From assembly GCA_028280415.1 (NCBI GenBank), contig JANQLV010000016.1, positions 1 to 64,000 on the forward strand: DNA of 64,000 nucleotides. Reading direction: 5' to 3'. Source of the DNA: Saprospiraceae bacterium (GTDB lineage Bacteria > Bacteroidota > Bacteroidia > Chitinophagales > Saprospiraceae). The notes beneath the pieces are model-generated. The model did no database searches and was not told where the DNA came from. It was given only the letters and a program-made list of their open reading frames with translations. The position numbers were made by a program, and so were the translations under genes. Below, in pieces: positions 17,310 to 28,897 of the stretch (its first letter is position 1; every line of letters begins with the position of its first letter).

Positions 17310-17356
17310 CTATGTGATTATATAGTTCACTTAATACTCACTATATAATCACATAG
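17310..17356. repeat. Perfect 17-bp inverted repeat
   Basis: Arms CTATGTGATTATATAGT (17310-17326) and the exact complement (17340-17356) flank a 13-nt loop. It lies 12 nt past the stop of the 17369-18169 gene, read on the minus strand. A terminator or mRNA-end stabiliser is likely; the stem is AT-rich and only a weak T-rich stretch follows on the minus strand. Confidence 0.6.
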
Positions 17357-17368
17357 ACCAATAAGCAT

Positions 17369-18169
17369 TTATCTACTTACAACAATCTTGCGGCTGATTG
17401 CACCGAGATTATTGCTCATGCTAAACGTATAAATCCCGTTAGCCAGATGTGTACCATCGAATTCGAAATTGTTTTCGCCCTGGAATACATCGATTACATC
17501 CTGGTGTACAATATTTCCTAAAAGATCAAAGACCCTGAAATCCAGTGTCTCGTCAACCTGAGAATACACCTGAATATTGGTAATTGTACTAAATGGATTC
17601 GGACTGTTTGTAACCCGGATATTTCTGGTAATATAATCGTTCGTACTGGTCACAAAACAATCGGGATTACCTTCTTCATGCAAGGTCAGGATATAATTAC
17701 CATCCGCTCCGGGAATAATGGGAGTCGGGAAAGTAATATCCTGTGAACCAAGACTGGTATAGATTTTTGTATCAATTGTCAAATCATATTCTCCGGGAGT
17801 GTTTTCGGAGGTAGCAGTACCCAAAATTACCAAACAAGCCAAAGTATCATCCGGAGTAAACAGACAATTGGGAGGATTGCAATCATAATCCAATCCAATA
17901 GGTAAATTGTTTACCGCGCCTTCTGGCTGGATAACGATAGAATCCAGACTAATCCCACTAAGATTATCCGGAACCTTAAATGTCAAAACAAATTCGTAGC
18001 CGGAATTAATACAGGCACTTTCGGTTATTCCTGCATCCGGATTATCATCACTCATAGGAGGAGGATAAACCCCGATTGCAGAGTCCCGGTAGGTCTCATC
18101 AGGCGTACATTGCGAAAAAGCAGGAATAGAAAGTATTGAAAATAAACAAAGAAGTAGCGCTTGCTTCAT
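17369..18169 (-). CDS. Secreted protein with T9SS sorting domain
   Basis: A 266-residue protein with a clean Sec signal peptide (MKQALLLCLFSILSIPAFSQ). The mature part is beta-rich with several Cys (CTPDETYRDS, CINSGYEF, CNPPNCLF), compatible with disulphides in a surface protein. The last 80 or so residues (TNSPNPFSTITNIQVYS to SRKIVVSR) form a Por-type T9SS sorting domain with the NGIYTFSM strand. No enzymatic signature is visible. It is encoded just upstream of the PKD-domain T9SS gene on the same strand, and the similar N-terminal logic (Cys-rich start, comparison of domain values) suggests related surface proteins. A promoter-like pair lies about 200 nt upstream. Confidence 0.7.
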   Translation of the reverse strand: MKQALLLCLFSILSIPAFSQCTPDETYRDSAIGVYPPPMSDDNPDAGITESACINSGYEFVLTFKVPDNLSGISLDSIVIQPEGAVNNLPIGLDYDCNPPNCLFTPDDTLACLVILGTATSENTPGEYDLTIDTKIYTSLGSQDITFPTPIIPGADGNYILTLHEEGNPDCFVTSTNDYITRNIRVTNSPNPFSTITNIQVYSQVDETLDFRVFDLLGNIVHQDVIDVFQGENNFEFDGTHLANGIYTFSMSNNLGAISRKIVVSR

Positions 18170-18771
18170 AATTCGATTTTTAAGTTAAATAATTTTCTCT
18201 CTGATCTTTCACCTAATCTATCGGAGGTGAGTTATTATAATATTTAGCTGCTCAGCAACCATTATATCCTGTATAAATTTTGAAATTTGAACTAAAAAGA
18301 TGTTTGAATCTAAGTAAAGCTCAACTAATAGGTGTGTTCTCTGACTATTGTGCTGTAGTTCTATTCTGTGCCTTCAAAGATAAACCAAGCACAAGGTAGT
18401 CAATTTTATGTATTTTGCCTCAGTCTCTAATTCTTAAAATTGTGTCTTTGGCGTCAGACAAACGATTGTAGTTTTCCACATATTGTTTTTTGATTTGTTA
18501 ATTTTATACTAAATAGATCCCATATGTAAGATTCTATAGGGCTAAAATGCTTTTGTTTGCGTATTCGAATGATAGAACCTTTTTAGTTAAAAAAAGCATT
18601 GCCTAATTCTTTTATTAGCATTTTTCCAAACAATAAACTAATTTTAACCAGCGTTTTCACAGCGCTTCTTTCCCACACTGAACTATATTATAGCACACCC
18701 TAGCAAAAGAATGATTCTTTGAATACTCAAATTTGAGCAGAGAACAATTAAAAGAACAAACCTGTATTTGC
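18170..18771. other. Long intergenic region between divergent genes
   Basis: About 600 bases separate the minus-strand T9SS gene from the plus-strand TonB receptor. I see a minus-strand promoter (18375-18403) and a 9-bp inverted repeat with a long loop (18546-18554 with 18592-18600), but no ORF and no recognisable riboswitch; in particular, no cobalamin-type conserved core. A regulatory region for the receptor is likely. Confidence 0.4.
18375..18403 (-). promoter_or_regulatory. Bacteroidota-type promoter (minus strand)
   Basis: On the minus strand, TTG (18401-18403) is followed after 18 nt by TATCTTTG (18375-18382), matching TAnnTTTG. It would give a leader of about 200 nt for the 17369-18169 gene. 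Confidence 0.4.
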
Positions 18772-21075
18772 ATGAAATTCACTTTTACCAAGCTGCTGAC
18801 TCTCGGCTTTTTATTTTGTATAAGCTACTCGAATCTTATTGCTCAAAACGCAACAATTACTGGTAAAATTACTGATTTGAATACCGGCGAAGAGCTAATT
18901 GGAGCGACTATAAAATCCGGAGACAAAGGTGTTGTCAGCGATTTTGAAGGAAAGTATAAAATCACACTCCCCGAAGGCAAACATAAGCTAATTGTCAATT
19001 TTGTCGGATACCAATCCACTTCCAAGGAAATAACCCTCAAAACCGGAGAAACGCTGCAAATTGATTTTGTGCTTGAAGAGCAGGTAACGCTCTTGAATAC
19101 GGCCACCGTTACCAGTGGAAAATATGAAAAGCCCCTGGGAGAAGTAACCGTCTCTCTGGAAGTTTTGAAACCACGCCTGATCAATGCGATTAATTCAACT
19201 TCCGTATCGGAAGGATTGGGAAAAATTCCAGGTCTCACCATCGTTGGTGGTCAGGCGAATATCCGTGGTGGCTCGGGTTGGTCTTATGGAGCCGGAAGCC
19301 GGGTATTACTGCTTGTTGACGATATACCGGCCCTGCAAGCAGATGCCGGCCGACCCAATTGGAGCGATTATCCGGTCGAAAATATCGATCAAATCGAAAT
19401 TGTAAAAGGAGCAGCATCGGCACTTTATGGTTCTTCCGCTATGAACGGGATCATTAATATCCGTACAGGCTATGCCAAGAGCAAGCCAGAAACGAAGATA
19501 TCAACTTTTTATACTGCTTATCTCGACCCGAAAGACAAGGATAAAATATGGTATGATGATCAGCCTTTTCAAACCGGATTGAGCTTTTCGCACAAGCAGA
19601 AAATAAAACAGTTTGATCTGGTTCTTAGTGGTTTTGGTATCTATCGGAATAGCTTTCGGGAAGACACCTGGACCAGAGCCGGAAGGTTGACGGCCAATCT
19701 CCGTTACCGTTTTTCCGATAATCTGTCAATTGGTCTTAACAGTAATTTTAACAAAAGAAGCAGTTCCAGCTATTTCTACTGGAAAGGCTGGGGAACAGAT
19801 GCATTACGTGGAGATACGACTTCTTTCGGGACATCAAAACCCACGCGGATCAATATAGACCCGTTTTTGACTTATTTTGATAAAAATGGAAATAAGCATA
19901 AAGTCCTGACCCGTCTATATTTCATTGATAATGACAATGATAATAACCAATCCAATCAATCCCAGCTTTATTATGGAGAATATCAATTCCAAAAAGAAGT
20001 GGAATCGCTGGGCCTGGTTACTACAGCAGGAATTGTCGGTATACATACCGGGATTCAGGCTGCAATCTATGGAGATACGACTTATACCACCAGCAATCTG
20101 GCCGGATACATTCAGTTTGACAAAAAGCTCGGCGAATTCTTAAACTTCTCCGGAGGAATGCGTTATGAGCGAAATACCATCAATAGTCCAGCTGTAGTCA
20201 ATGGTGATACCATTCCCGATGGAAGAACGGTAGAAGCAAAGCCGGTTTTTCGACTTGGACTCAATTATCAAGTTGCCACTGCTACTTATCTGAGGTCATC
20301 CTGGGGACAGGGATACCGGTTTCCAACTATTGCGGAAAAATTCGTAGCTACTAATGCCGGCTTGATCAATGTTTTCCCTAATCCGAATTTAGAATCTGAA
20401 ACCGGATGGACCGCAGAAATTGGCATTAAACAAGGTTTCAGAATCGGTTCGTGGAACGGTTTTGCAGATTTAGCCGCTTTTTGGTCCGAATATGATAATA
20501 TGATGGAATTCACCTTTGCCAGTTTTGCCGGTTTCCAATCTCAAAATGTCGGAGGAACAATTATCAAAGGAATAGATTTTACGATAGGCGGAGAAGGAAA
20601 AATCGGGGAGATCACGCTTAATGTTTATGGCGGTTATACTTTTAATGATCCAAAATTTAAAGAATTTGACGAAACCGGGAATGATATCACTATCGATATT
20701 GAAACAGAAGGCCAGAAAAATGCAAGAAACTCATCTGCAGATCATAATGTGTTAAAATACCGCAATCGGCACTCCGCAAAACTTGATGTTGAAGGCCAGT
20801 ACAAATCATTCTCCCTTGGGCTTGCCGGTAATTATAATAGCCATATGGAAGCTGTTGATTTTGTATTCGAAGAAGCAATCCCCGGTATTAAAGAGCATCG
20901 TACCGAAGATACAAATGGTTCGAGAGTATTCGATATACGCTTTGGTTATCAAGTCAATGAGCATGGTAAAATTGCTTTGATCGTAAATAATATTTTCAAT
21001 GAAGAATATGTAAGCCGTCCAGCACTGCTCGAAGCCCCGCGGAATGTTACGCTAAGACTCGACTGGACTTTCTAG
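18772..21075 (+). CDS. TonB-dependent outer-membrane receptor
   Basis: A 767-residue receptor from the ATG at 18772, which directly starts a signal peptide (MKFTFTKLLTLGFLFCIS, cleavage near LIAQ); an in-frame TTG at 18733 is less likely. Domains in order: a carboxypeptidase-regulatory-like Ig fold (about 22-105, TGKITDLNTGEELIGATI); a plug domain (about 120-235) with LGKIPGLTIVGGQANIRGG and IEIVKGAASALYGSSAMNG; then a 22-strand-type barrel to the terminal Phe (RLDWTF). Such receptors import ligands too big for porins, using TonB/ExbB energy. The ligand is not evident: there is no adjacent SusD gene, so it is not a typical glycan system; siderophore, vitamin or metal uptake is possible. Confidence 0.88.
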   Translation: MKFTFTKLLTLGFLFCISYSNLIAQNATITGKITDLNTGEELIGATIKSGDKGVVSDFEGKYKITLPEGKHKLIVNFVGYQSTSKEITLKTGETLQIDFVLEEQVTLLNTATVTSGKYEKPLGEVTVSLEVLKPRLINAINSTSVSEGLGKIPGLTIVGGQANIRGGSGWSYGAGSRVLLLVDDIPALQADAGRPNWSDYPVENIDQIEIVKGAASALYGSSAMNGIINIRTGYAKSKPETKISTFYTAYLDPKDKDKIWYDDQPFQTGLSFSHKQKIKQFDLVLSGFGIYRNSFREDTWTRAGRLTANLRYRFSDNLSIGLNSNFNKRSSSSYFYWKGWGTDALRGDTTSFGTSKPTRINIDPFLTYFDKNGNKHKVLTRLYFIDNDNDNNQSNQSQLYYGEYQFQKEVESLGLVTTAGIVGIHTGIQAAIYGDTTYTTSNLAGYIQFDKKLGEFLNFSGGMRYERNTINSPAVVNGDTIPDGRTVEAKPVFRLGLNYQVATATYLRSSWGQGYRFPTIAEKFVATNAGLINVFPNPNLESETGWTAEIGIKQGFRIGSWNGFADLAAFWSEYDNMMEFTFASFAGFQSQNVGGTIIKGIDFTIGGEGKIGEITLNVYGGYTFNDPKFKEFDETGNDITIDIETEGQKNARNSSADHNVLKYRNRHSAKLDVEGQYKSFSLGLAGNYNSHMEAVDFVFEEAIPGIKEHRTEDTNGSRVFDIRFGYQVNEHGKIALIVNNIFNEEYVSRPALLEAPRNVTLRLDWTF

Positions 21076-21119
21076 AATGCCCATAGAAGAGTTTGTAATA
21101 CTTATCTTTCTTCTGCCAT

Positions 21120-21154
21120 TTTGTCACATCTTTCTTTAAAAAAGTGTATCTTTG
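21120..21154 (+). promoter_or_regulatory. Promoter of the miaB cluster
   Basis: TTTG (21120-21123) is followed after 23 nt by TATCTTTG (21147-21154), a full match to the Bacteroidota -33/-7 pattern. It lies 33 nt before the miaB start codon. Confidence 0.5.
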
Positions 21155-21187
21155 CGTCGTTTTTTTTAAGATAGAAATAGTGACCTT

Positions 21188-22615
21188 ATGTACAATAATA
21201 ATCCAACGCTGGAAGGAATAGGAAATATAGATGAAAGCAAGCAGGGCGATGTTTTCTATAAAGAGCAAATGGAAAGCGATAGTAATGGCAAGCAGTTTTA
21301 TATAGAAAGTTATGGCTGTCAAATGAATTTTAGTGATAGTGAAATTGTAGCGTCTATACTTAGTGACATTGGATTTAACCCTACCAAAAATGCTGAAAAT
21401 GCAGATTTGATCCTGATCAATACCTGTTCGATTCGCGAAAAAGCAGAAGATACCGTTCGGCAAAGACTTCGTGTTTTTGATAAAATGAAAAACAATCGTC
21501 CCGGAACTTTAGTCGGGGTATTGGGTTGTATGGCTGAGCGTTTAAAAGCCAAATTGCTGGATCAGGAAAAACTGGTAGACCTCGTTGTCGGACCGGATGC
21601 CTACCGGGATTTACCCAAATTGGTCGCAAGTGCAAGTGATGGAGACAAAGGCATCAATGTAATCCTGAGCAGAGAAGAGACCTATGCCGATATAAGCCCT
21701 TTGCGACTGGACTCCAATGGTGTATGTGCTTTTATTTCGATTATGCGAGGCTGCGATAATATGTGCTCATTTTGCGTAGTGCCCTTTACCAGAGGCAGAG
21801 AGCGGAGCCGTAATGCCTTTTCAATTGTTGCGGAAGCGACTGATCTTTTTGAAAAAGGCTATCGGGAAGTCACTTTGCTTGGTCAAAACGTTGATTCCTA
21901 CAAATGGGAGAACCCGGAAACCAAAGAAGTTATCACCTTTGCCAAACTGATGATCATGGTGGCCGAAATTCATCCGGATTTAAGAATTCGCTTTTCCACT
22001 TCTCATCCAAAAGACATTACCGATGATGTGCTTTATGCCATTCGGGATTATGAAAACATTTGTAAATACATCCACCTGCCTGTTCAATCCGGTAATAGCC
22101 GGGTTTTAAAACTCATGAATCGAACCTACGACCGGGAATGGTATAAAAACAAGATCGACCGGATTTACGAAATCATACCGGATTGTGCCGTTTCTTCGGA
22201 TATCATCAGTGGTTTTTGTACGGAAACAGAAGCAGAACATCAAGACTCTCTCTCAATTATTGAGTACTCCAATTACAGTATGTCTTATATGTTCTACTAT
22301 TCGGAAAGACCCGGTACGCTTGCTGCAAGAAAATATGAAGATGATATTCCTTTGGAAATCAAAAAAAGGCGTTTGACTGAAGTAATCAGGTTACAGAATC
22401 AAATTTCATATAATCACAATCAAAAGGATATTGGAAAAACGTTCAAGGTTTTGATTGAAGGGGATTCCAAGAAATCAGATCAGGAATTCAAAGGAAGAAA
22501 TTCGCAAAACAAAATGATCGTTTTCCCTAAAAAAGAGCATTTAAAAGCAGGGGACTATGTTATGGTGAAAGTGAACAGTGCCTCTTCTGCTACTTTAAGA
22601 GGCGAACTGATTTAA
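21188..22615 (+). CDS. miaB: tRNA-2-methylthio-N6-dimethylallyladenosine synthase
   Basis: A 475-residue radical-SAM methylthiotransferase that adds the 2-methylthio group to i6A37 of tRNAs reading UNN codons. The N-terminal UPF0004 domain shows its three cluster cysteines ([23 protein letters not shown]). The radical-SAM motif is CDNMCSFC (Cys189, 193 and 196), followed by RGRERSR. A TRAM domain at the C-terminus (about 405-475) binds tRNA. The roughly 35 residues before the first domain are a lineage-type extension. It is first in a run of same-strand genes, with the next gene only 16 nt away. This order, miaB to groEL, recurs in Bacteroidota. Confidence 0.96.
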   Translation: MYNNNPTLEGIGNIDESKQGDVFYKEQMESDSNGKQFYIESYGCQMNFSDSEIVASILSDIGFNPTKNAENADLILINTCSIREKAEDTVRQRLRVFDKMKNNRPGTLVGVLGCMAERLKAKLLDQEKLVDLVVGPDAYRDLPKLVASASDGDKGINVILSREETYADISPLRLDSNGVCAFISIMRGCDNMCSFCVVPFTRGRERSRNAFSIVAEATDLFEKGYREVTLLGQNVDSYKWENPETKEVITFAKLMIMVAEIHPDLRIRFSTSHPKDITDDVLYAIRDYENICKYIHLPVQSGNSRVLKLMNRTYDREWYKNKIDRIYEIIPDCAVSSDIISGFCTETEAEHQDSLSIIEYSNYSMSYMFYYSERPGTLAARKYEDDIPLEIKKRRLTEVIRLQNQISYNHNQKDIGKTFKVLIEGDSKKSDQEFKGRNSQNKMIVFPKKEHLKAGDYVMVKVNSASSATLRGELI

Positions 22616-22631
22616 AAGCCCAGAGTAATAC

Positions 22632-23906
22632 ATGGCCAATTTACAATCAATAAAACAACGCTATGGGATTATCGGCTCTTCGGAGTTGCTAGACCGTGCG
22701 CTCGATACAGCGATCAGGGTATCGAATACTGACCTATCGGTTTTAATCAGCGGAGAAAGTGGTGTGGGTAAAGAAGTATTTTCAAAAGTAATTCACTCCC
22801 TTAGTTCGAGAAAACATAATAATTTCATTGCTATTAACTGTGGTGCAATCCCGGAAGGCACTATCAATTCCGAGCTATTCGGGCATGAGAAGGGAGCATT
22901 TACCGGAGCGAATACCGAACGGAAGGGTTATTTTGAGACCGTCAACGGAGGGACGATTTTTCTGGATGAAATTGGAGAAATGCCTCTGGATACCCAGTCC
23001 TATCTTTTGCGAATTCTGGAGAATGGTGAATTTATCCGGGTAGGTTCTTCAAAGTTATTAAAAACCGATGTACGAGTGATCGCAGCGACGAATGTAGACC
23101 TACTGAAAAGAGTTCAGAAAGGGAAATTCAGAGAAGACCTGTATTATCGTCTGAATACTGTCCCGATTCGGGTCCCTTCTTTGAAAGAACGCCGGGAAGA
23201 TATTTTTCTGCTCTTTCGAAAATTTGCCAATGATTTTGCAGAGAAGTACCGAACACCTCATTTACAGCTCGATCAGCATGCCAGGCTATTACTCGAAAGC
23301 TATTCCTGGCCAGGTAATATACGGGAACTGAAAAATATCGCTGAGCAATTATCCGTTCTTGCCGAAGACCGGCTGGTTACTGCCGAAACACTGGTTAAGC
23401 ATATCCCCAATATTCGTAGGCGAAACCTGCCTGCAATCCCGGCTGAAGAAGGAGAAGATTTAAAAGAACGGGAAATTTTGTACAAATTGCTTTTTGAGAT
23501 GAAACATGATCTCAACGATCTAAAGTCATTGGTTTTTGAGTTGATCAACAATAATGACCTGAACGTATCAACAGATATCAAAAGTCTCCGCCAGTTGCAA
23601 GTCCCGGATTTGCCCGGCAATTTATCAAGTCGTCCGGCAATAAGAGAAAATTTTCCGGAATATTTCGAAAATGAGGATATGCCATTGCAGGAAGAAAGCG
23701 GGCAACCTATTATTATCGAACGAGCAGATAGCAAATCTTTTGATCGAATGGAAGTCGTTGAAGAAAATCTCTCTATCGAGGATATGGAAAAGGATTTAAT
23801 TTCAAAAGCCTTGAAAAAACATAAAGGCAGAAGAAAAGACGCAGCGGAAGAACTCGGTATCTCAGAGCGTACGCTTTATCGAAAAATTAAGCAGTATGAA
23901 TTATAA
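22632..23906 (+). CDS. Sigma-54-dependent transcriptional activator
   Basis: A 424-residue enhancer-binding protein. An AAA+ domain fills the first 245 or so residues, with Walker A GESGVGKE (41-48), the sigma-54-contacting GAFTGA loop intact (88-93), Walker B GTIFLDEIGEMPLD and the arginine-finger region REDLYYRLN. A 100-residue acidic linker follows. The end carries a Fis-type helix-turn-helix (RRKDAAEELGISERTLYRKI). There is no N-terminal receiver or GAF domain, so it is not obviously a two-component regulator; activity may be set by expression or a partner protein. Its place between miaB and lptE in Bacteroidota suggests a link with envelope control, but targets are unknown. Confidence 0.9.
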   Translation: MANLQSIKQRYGIIGSSELLDRALDTAIRVSNTDLSVLISGESGVGKEVFSKVIHSLSSRKHNNFIAINCGAIPEGTINSELFGHEKGAFTGANTERKGYFETVNGGTIFLDEIGEMPLDTQSYLLRILENGEFIRVGSSKLLKTDVRVIAATNVDLLKRVQKGKFREDLYYRLNTVPIRVPSLKERREDIFLLFRKFANDFAEKYRTPHLQLDQHARLLLESYSWPGNIRELKNIAEQLSVLAEDRLVTAETLVKHIPNIRRRNLPAIPAEEGEDLKEREILYKLLFEMKHDLNDLKSLVFELINNNDLNVSTDIKSLRQLQVPDLPGNLSSRPAIRENFPEYFENEDMPLQEESGQPIIIERADSKSFDRMEVVEENLSIEDMEKDLISKALKKHKGRRKDAAEELGISERTLYRKIKQYEL

Positions 23907-24006
23907 GGCTCCATTCTTACAGCTTGACAGACGATTAAGAACGTTAATTCCGGCTCAAAGAATCACAAAAGCCCTACTTCATCGTTTAAGAACAAATGCC
24001 TTCTGA

Positions 24007-24516
24007 ATGAAAGTTGCCAGCAATAGTATTATCGGATTTTTATGGCTTTGTTTTTTAAGCCTCTCAGCTTGTAAATATTCGTTTACAGGAATTAGCATTC
24101 CTCCAGAGGTTCGTACATTTTATGTAGCACCTTTCGAGGTAGAAGCACTCAATGCGGAACCGGTTCTTAGTCAAACCTTTTCCGATGCTTTGAGAGACAA
24201 GATTCAAACTGAATCCCGCTTAACCCAATCCCAGACCGATCCGCATTGTGAATTTAAAGGGGTGATTACCCGCTTTGATATCAACTCGGTCGCTCCACAA
24301 CCCGGAGAAACCGTTGCATTCAACAGACTTGATGTAACAGTCAATGTAGAGTTTATAAATCACCGGGATGAATCACAAAGCTGGAAAAACAACTTCTCCT
24401 ACTTTAGTGATTTTCCCAGCGAACAAAACTTCCTGGATCTACAAGATGAATTGATTACGATTATTAATGATCAGTTGGTCGAAGACATTTTCAATAAAGC
24501 CTTTACAAATTGGTAA
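24007..24516 (+). CDS. lptE: LptE-family LPS assembly lipoprotein
   Basis: A 169-residue protein with a lipoprotein signal (lipobox LSAC, Cys about residue 22). The start KYSFTGISIPPEVRTFYVAPFEV and the LxxxLRDKIQ helix match the LptE family as annotated in Bacteroidota. LptE plugs and stabilises the LptD translocon that inserts lipopolysaccharide into the outer leaflet of the outer membrane. No lptD is nearby. It lies 100 nt after the sigma-54 activator, within the conserved miaB-to-groEL cluster. The call rests on the motif plus this context. Confidence 0.8.
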   Translation: MKVASNSIIGFLWLCFLSLSACKYSFTGISIPPEVRTFYVAPFEVEALNAEPVLSQTFSDALRDKIQTESRLTQSQTDPHCEFKGVITRFDINSVAPQPGETVAFNRLDVTVNVEFINHRDESQSWKNNFSYFSDFPSEQNFLDLQDELITIINDQLVEDIFNKAFTNW

Positions 24517-24688
24517 TTTAGCCCTTTCCCCGATTATGATCTTAGCCAGTAGCCTTCACCAGGCGACGAATATATCTTAATACCTTTACCACCTTTTTTG
24601 CGCTTGTTATCTTGCAAGCCCCTGACACTGTTTCTATTTTTCCGAATTGACATTTTTTTGGTAAATTGCAACCATTAACAGCAGTAAA

Positions 24689-26044
24689 ATGAATGCCGAA
24701 AGATTTACTTTTTATATAAAAAATCCGGCTCACCTCTATCAAATTACCTATACCGAACTCAAAAGTCTGGTATTGCAATATCCTTATTGTCAAAACCTGC
24801 GTTATCTGCTGTTAAAAAAAAGTATTCTGGAAAATCACAAGGAACTCGATCAGAACTTGCAATTAGCTGCTACTTTTAGCACAGATCGCGACTATCTGTA
24901 TCGACAAATCAAAGACGGAGAATCCTATGTCAGCGAAGCGGATAGTTTCTTACTCAAAGAAGATTATCTGGAATTAAAAGAACTGAGATCGGATACCAGC
25001 CCTGATACTCCTGAGGAAACCGGCGCTATTGTAAAAACCGATGTTTCCGAAGAAAGGGAGCAAAATAATCCGGCAGATGAACCGCTCGAACCTGTAGAGC
25101 TTCCAAGCTCACCGGAAACGCATGTTAATCCTCCGGTTTTAGAAACTGAATCACCTCCTGCCTTATCAGCGGAAGAAGAGGACCTCAGTACAATTGAAGA
25201 AGAAGATTTTGAAGATATTACAGACGAAATAAAAGATTTATTTGAAGAAGAACCGCTTGCGGAAGAAGCGCCCCTAACCAATACCAATATCCCGGAAGAA
25301 GCAGAAAAACCAGAGGAACCCGAACCCGAACAAACGGACCAGCCGGAAAGCAGAGCAGATGAAGCTATTTCAATTGAAGAACTTATTGCATTAGATAATA
25401 TGACTCCATTGGAAAGAATGGAGAAAATCAGAATGCAAAGAAAGTCTTTGGAAAACAAACCTATAGAGAAAACAAATACAAACGAAGAACCCTTGGAAGA
25501 TTTAAAAAAGAAAACTTTTGATTTTTCTGATCTGGATGAACTGATAGAACAGACAAAGAAAGATATCCATGTGGAAATTACGAATGATGACTTCCTGGAA
25601 GTTACAAAAGAAGAAAAAGCAAATCAGCCTTCTCCCAAGACTACTTTTGGAAGTTGGTTAAAGCAGTTTCAGAGCAGTGAACCCATTCCTGATCCGGAAG
25701 AAAAGCTTGATCTTTTGGACAATAAAAAGGCCAGCAAGCCCAAAAAGAAGAAAAAGAAGAAAAAAACTTCGGAAAAGACCAGGAAGGAAAATAATGCTAA
25801 TAGCTCCAAAGGAAAAAAGAAAAACAAGATATCTGAAGTTACATCAGGAACTAATAAACCCAAACGAATTGCCGAAAAAAGCCTGAAAGAAAATGAAGAA
25901 ATCGTTTCGGAAACATTGGCTGCCTTATTGGTCAAACAGGAAAATTATAAGAAAGCCATAAAAATGTATGAAAAGCTAATCTTGATTTTTCCCGAAAAAA
26001 GTAGTTTCTTTGCGGAGCAAATTAAAAAACTAAAAAATTTATAA
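24689..26044 (+). CDS. Conserved TPR-like protein with acidic and Lys-rich linkers
   Basis: A 451-residue protein of unknown function, typically found before secG in Bacteroidota. The N-terminal 75 or so residues form a helical domain (FTFYIKNPAHLYQITYTELK, YPYCQNLRYLLLKKS). A long acidic, Pro-rich linker (about 105-235) follows, then a short helical block (LIALDNMTPLERMEKIRMQRK), then a strongly basic stretch with eight consecutive Lys (about 352-380). The last 50 residues look like a TPR helix pair (LAALLVKQENYKKAIKMYEKLILIFPEKSSFFAEQI). Charge-segregated linkers suggest a cytoplasmic scaffold. The secG start is only one base after its stop, so the two are probably translationally coupled. 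Confidence 0.65.
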   Translation: MNAERFTFYIKNPAHLYQITYTELKSLVLQYPYCQNLRYLLLKKSILENHKELDQNLQLAATFSTDRDYLYRQIKDGESYVSEADSFLLKEDYLELKELRSDTSPDTPEETGAIVKTDVSEEREQNNPADEPLEPVELPSSPETHVNPPVLETESPPALSAEEEDLSTIEEEDFEDITDEIKDLFEEEPLAEEAPLTNTNIPEEAEKPEEPEPEQTDQPESRADEAISIEELIALDNMTPLERMEKIRMQRKSLENKPIEKTNTNEEPLEDLKKKTFDFSDLDELIEQTKKDIHVEITNDDFLEVTKEEKANQPSPKTTFGSWLKQFQSSEPIPDPEEKLDLLDNKKASKPKKKKKKKKTSEKTRKENNANSSKGKKKNKISEVTSGTNKPKRIAEKSLKENEEIVSETLAALLVKQENYKKAIKMYEKLILIFPEKSSFFAEQIKKLKNL

Positions 26045-26045
26045 G

Positions 26046-26273
26046 ATGATCTTAATGCTAACTATATTGATCGCCCTAGTATCTGTTCTTTTGATGGCGG
26101 TTATTCTTATCCAAAATCCAAAAGGAGGAGGAGTTGATTCGACTTTTGGAGGTAATGCAACCAATCAAATGTTCGGAGCTGCCAAATCAACCGACTTTAT
26201 AGAAAAGGCAACCTGGGGTCTGGGTGCAGCATTATTTATTCTTTGCATCATTACAGCGATCGTCGTAGGGTAG
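26046..26273 (+). CDS. secG: Protein-export membrane protein SecG
   Basis: A 75-residue inner-membrane protein with two hydrophobic helices (about 3-22 and 54-74) separated by the typical glycine-rich loop (QNPKGGGVDSTFGGNATNQMFGA). SecG assists SecYEG translocation by aiding the SecA cycle. Length and loop are normal for Bacteroidota. Its ATG begins one base after the preceding stop codon, pointing to an operon, and a strong terminator follows. Confidence 0.93.
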   Translation: MILMLTILIALVSVLLMAVILIQNPKGGGVDSTFGGNATNQMFGAAKSTDFIEKATWGLGAALFILCIITAIVVG

Positions 26274-26304
26274 GTGCTTAATTGACATTTGAATCATATA
26301 TTTG

Positions 26305-26342
26305 AAAAAACCTTGATGATACGTAGATCATCAAGGTTTTTT
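26305..26342 (+). terminator. Rho-independent terminator after secG
   Basis: A 16-bp perfect stem (26305-26320 with 26327-26342; core CCTTGATGAT/ATCATCAAGG) has a 6-nt loop and ends in TTTTTT. It separates secG from groES transcription. Confidence 0.8.
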
Positions 26343-26526
26343 CGTTTGGGCTATTAAAGACTATATCCTGCTATTTTCTATCTCTCCTGTCTGACTTTCT
26401 TTAATTTTGCACTCTTCCAAGCTATTCTGAGATGAATAAACCCCAATCTCCCTGGTTACTAGCAATATAAGTACATAAACATGACGCTATATTGTTTTAT
26501 CCTTATGTTTTTCATACAAAAATGTC

Positions 26527-26534
26527 TACTTTTG
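26527..26534 (+). promoter_or_regulatory. Possible groESL -7 promoter box
   Basis: TACTTTTG fits TAnnTTTG. A leader of about 180 nt would result. The -33 region has no clear TTG at the expected spacing, so confidence is low. Confidence 0.3.
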
Positions 26535-26717
26535 CTTGCCAATTTGACAAGCGACTGAAATTTTTACATTTCACAAGGGACATACTATAGAAAGCAGCTT
26601 ACAAATCCTGTAAAAATGTCATGTAATCCGGCTTGGCACAATCAATGATCGTAGATAAATCAGGGTATATTGCCCTTTTGTTTTTTATAAATTATTTTAA
26701 TCAAAACTATTATATCA

Positions 26718-28683
<1,966 letters not shown>

Positions 28684-28715
28684 AAGCATACTTCTCTGCG
28701 AAGTTCAAATAAAAT

Positions 28716-28750
28716 AGTCCCGGGTTTTGTGAAAGCCCGGGACTTTTTTT
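28716..28750 (+). terminator. Rho-independent terminator after groEL
   Basis: The 9-bp GC-rich stem AGTCCCGGG/CCCGGGACT (28716-28724 with 28736-28744) is followed by seven T. Confidence 0.85.
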
Positions 28751-28897
28751 GCAAGCCCGAAGCATTCTTAGTATGAGTAGCTGTTGTCGACTTATCAATG
28801 TTTTATAAAAAAGTGCTCCAGCATGCATGTATTGGAATGAGACCAGATCAGCTCCCTCCTACTCTGCTTTGAAAAGCTGATCTTAGGCGCCAGGCTA

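Larger units (their letters stand above)
26274..26717. other. Intergenic region upstream of groES
   Basis: The 444 bases contain the secG terminator (26305-26342) and a -7-like box (26527-26534). I looked for the CIRCE operator (TTAGCACTC-N9-GAGTGCTAA) and do not see it, so HrcA control is not supported here. Confidence 0.4.

Noticed and set aside
18170-18771. Cobalamin riboswitch upstream of the TonB receptor
   Set aside because: The conserved cobalamin-riboswitch core words are not present.
26343-26717. CIRCE operator upstream of groES
   Set aside because: No TTAGCACTC / GAGTGCTAA pair found on either strand.
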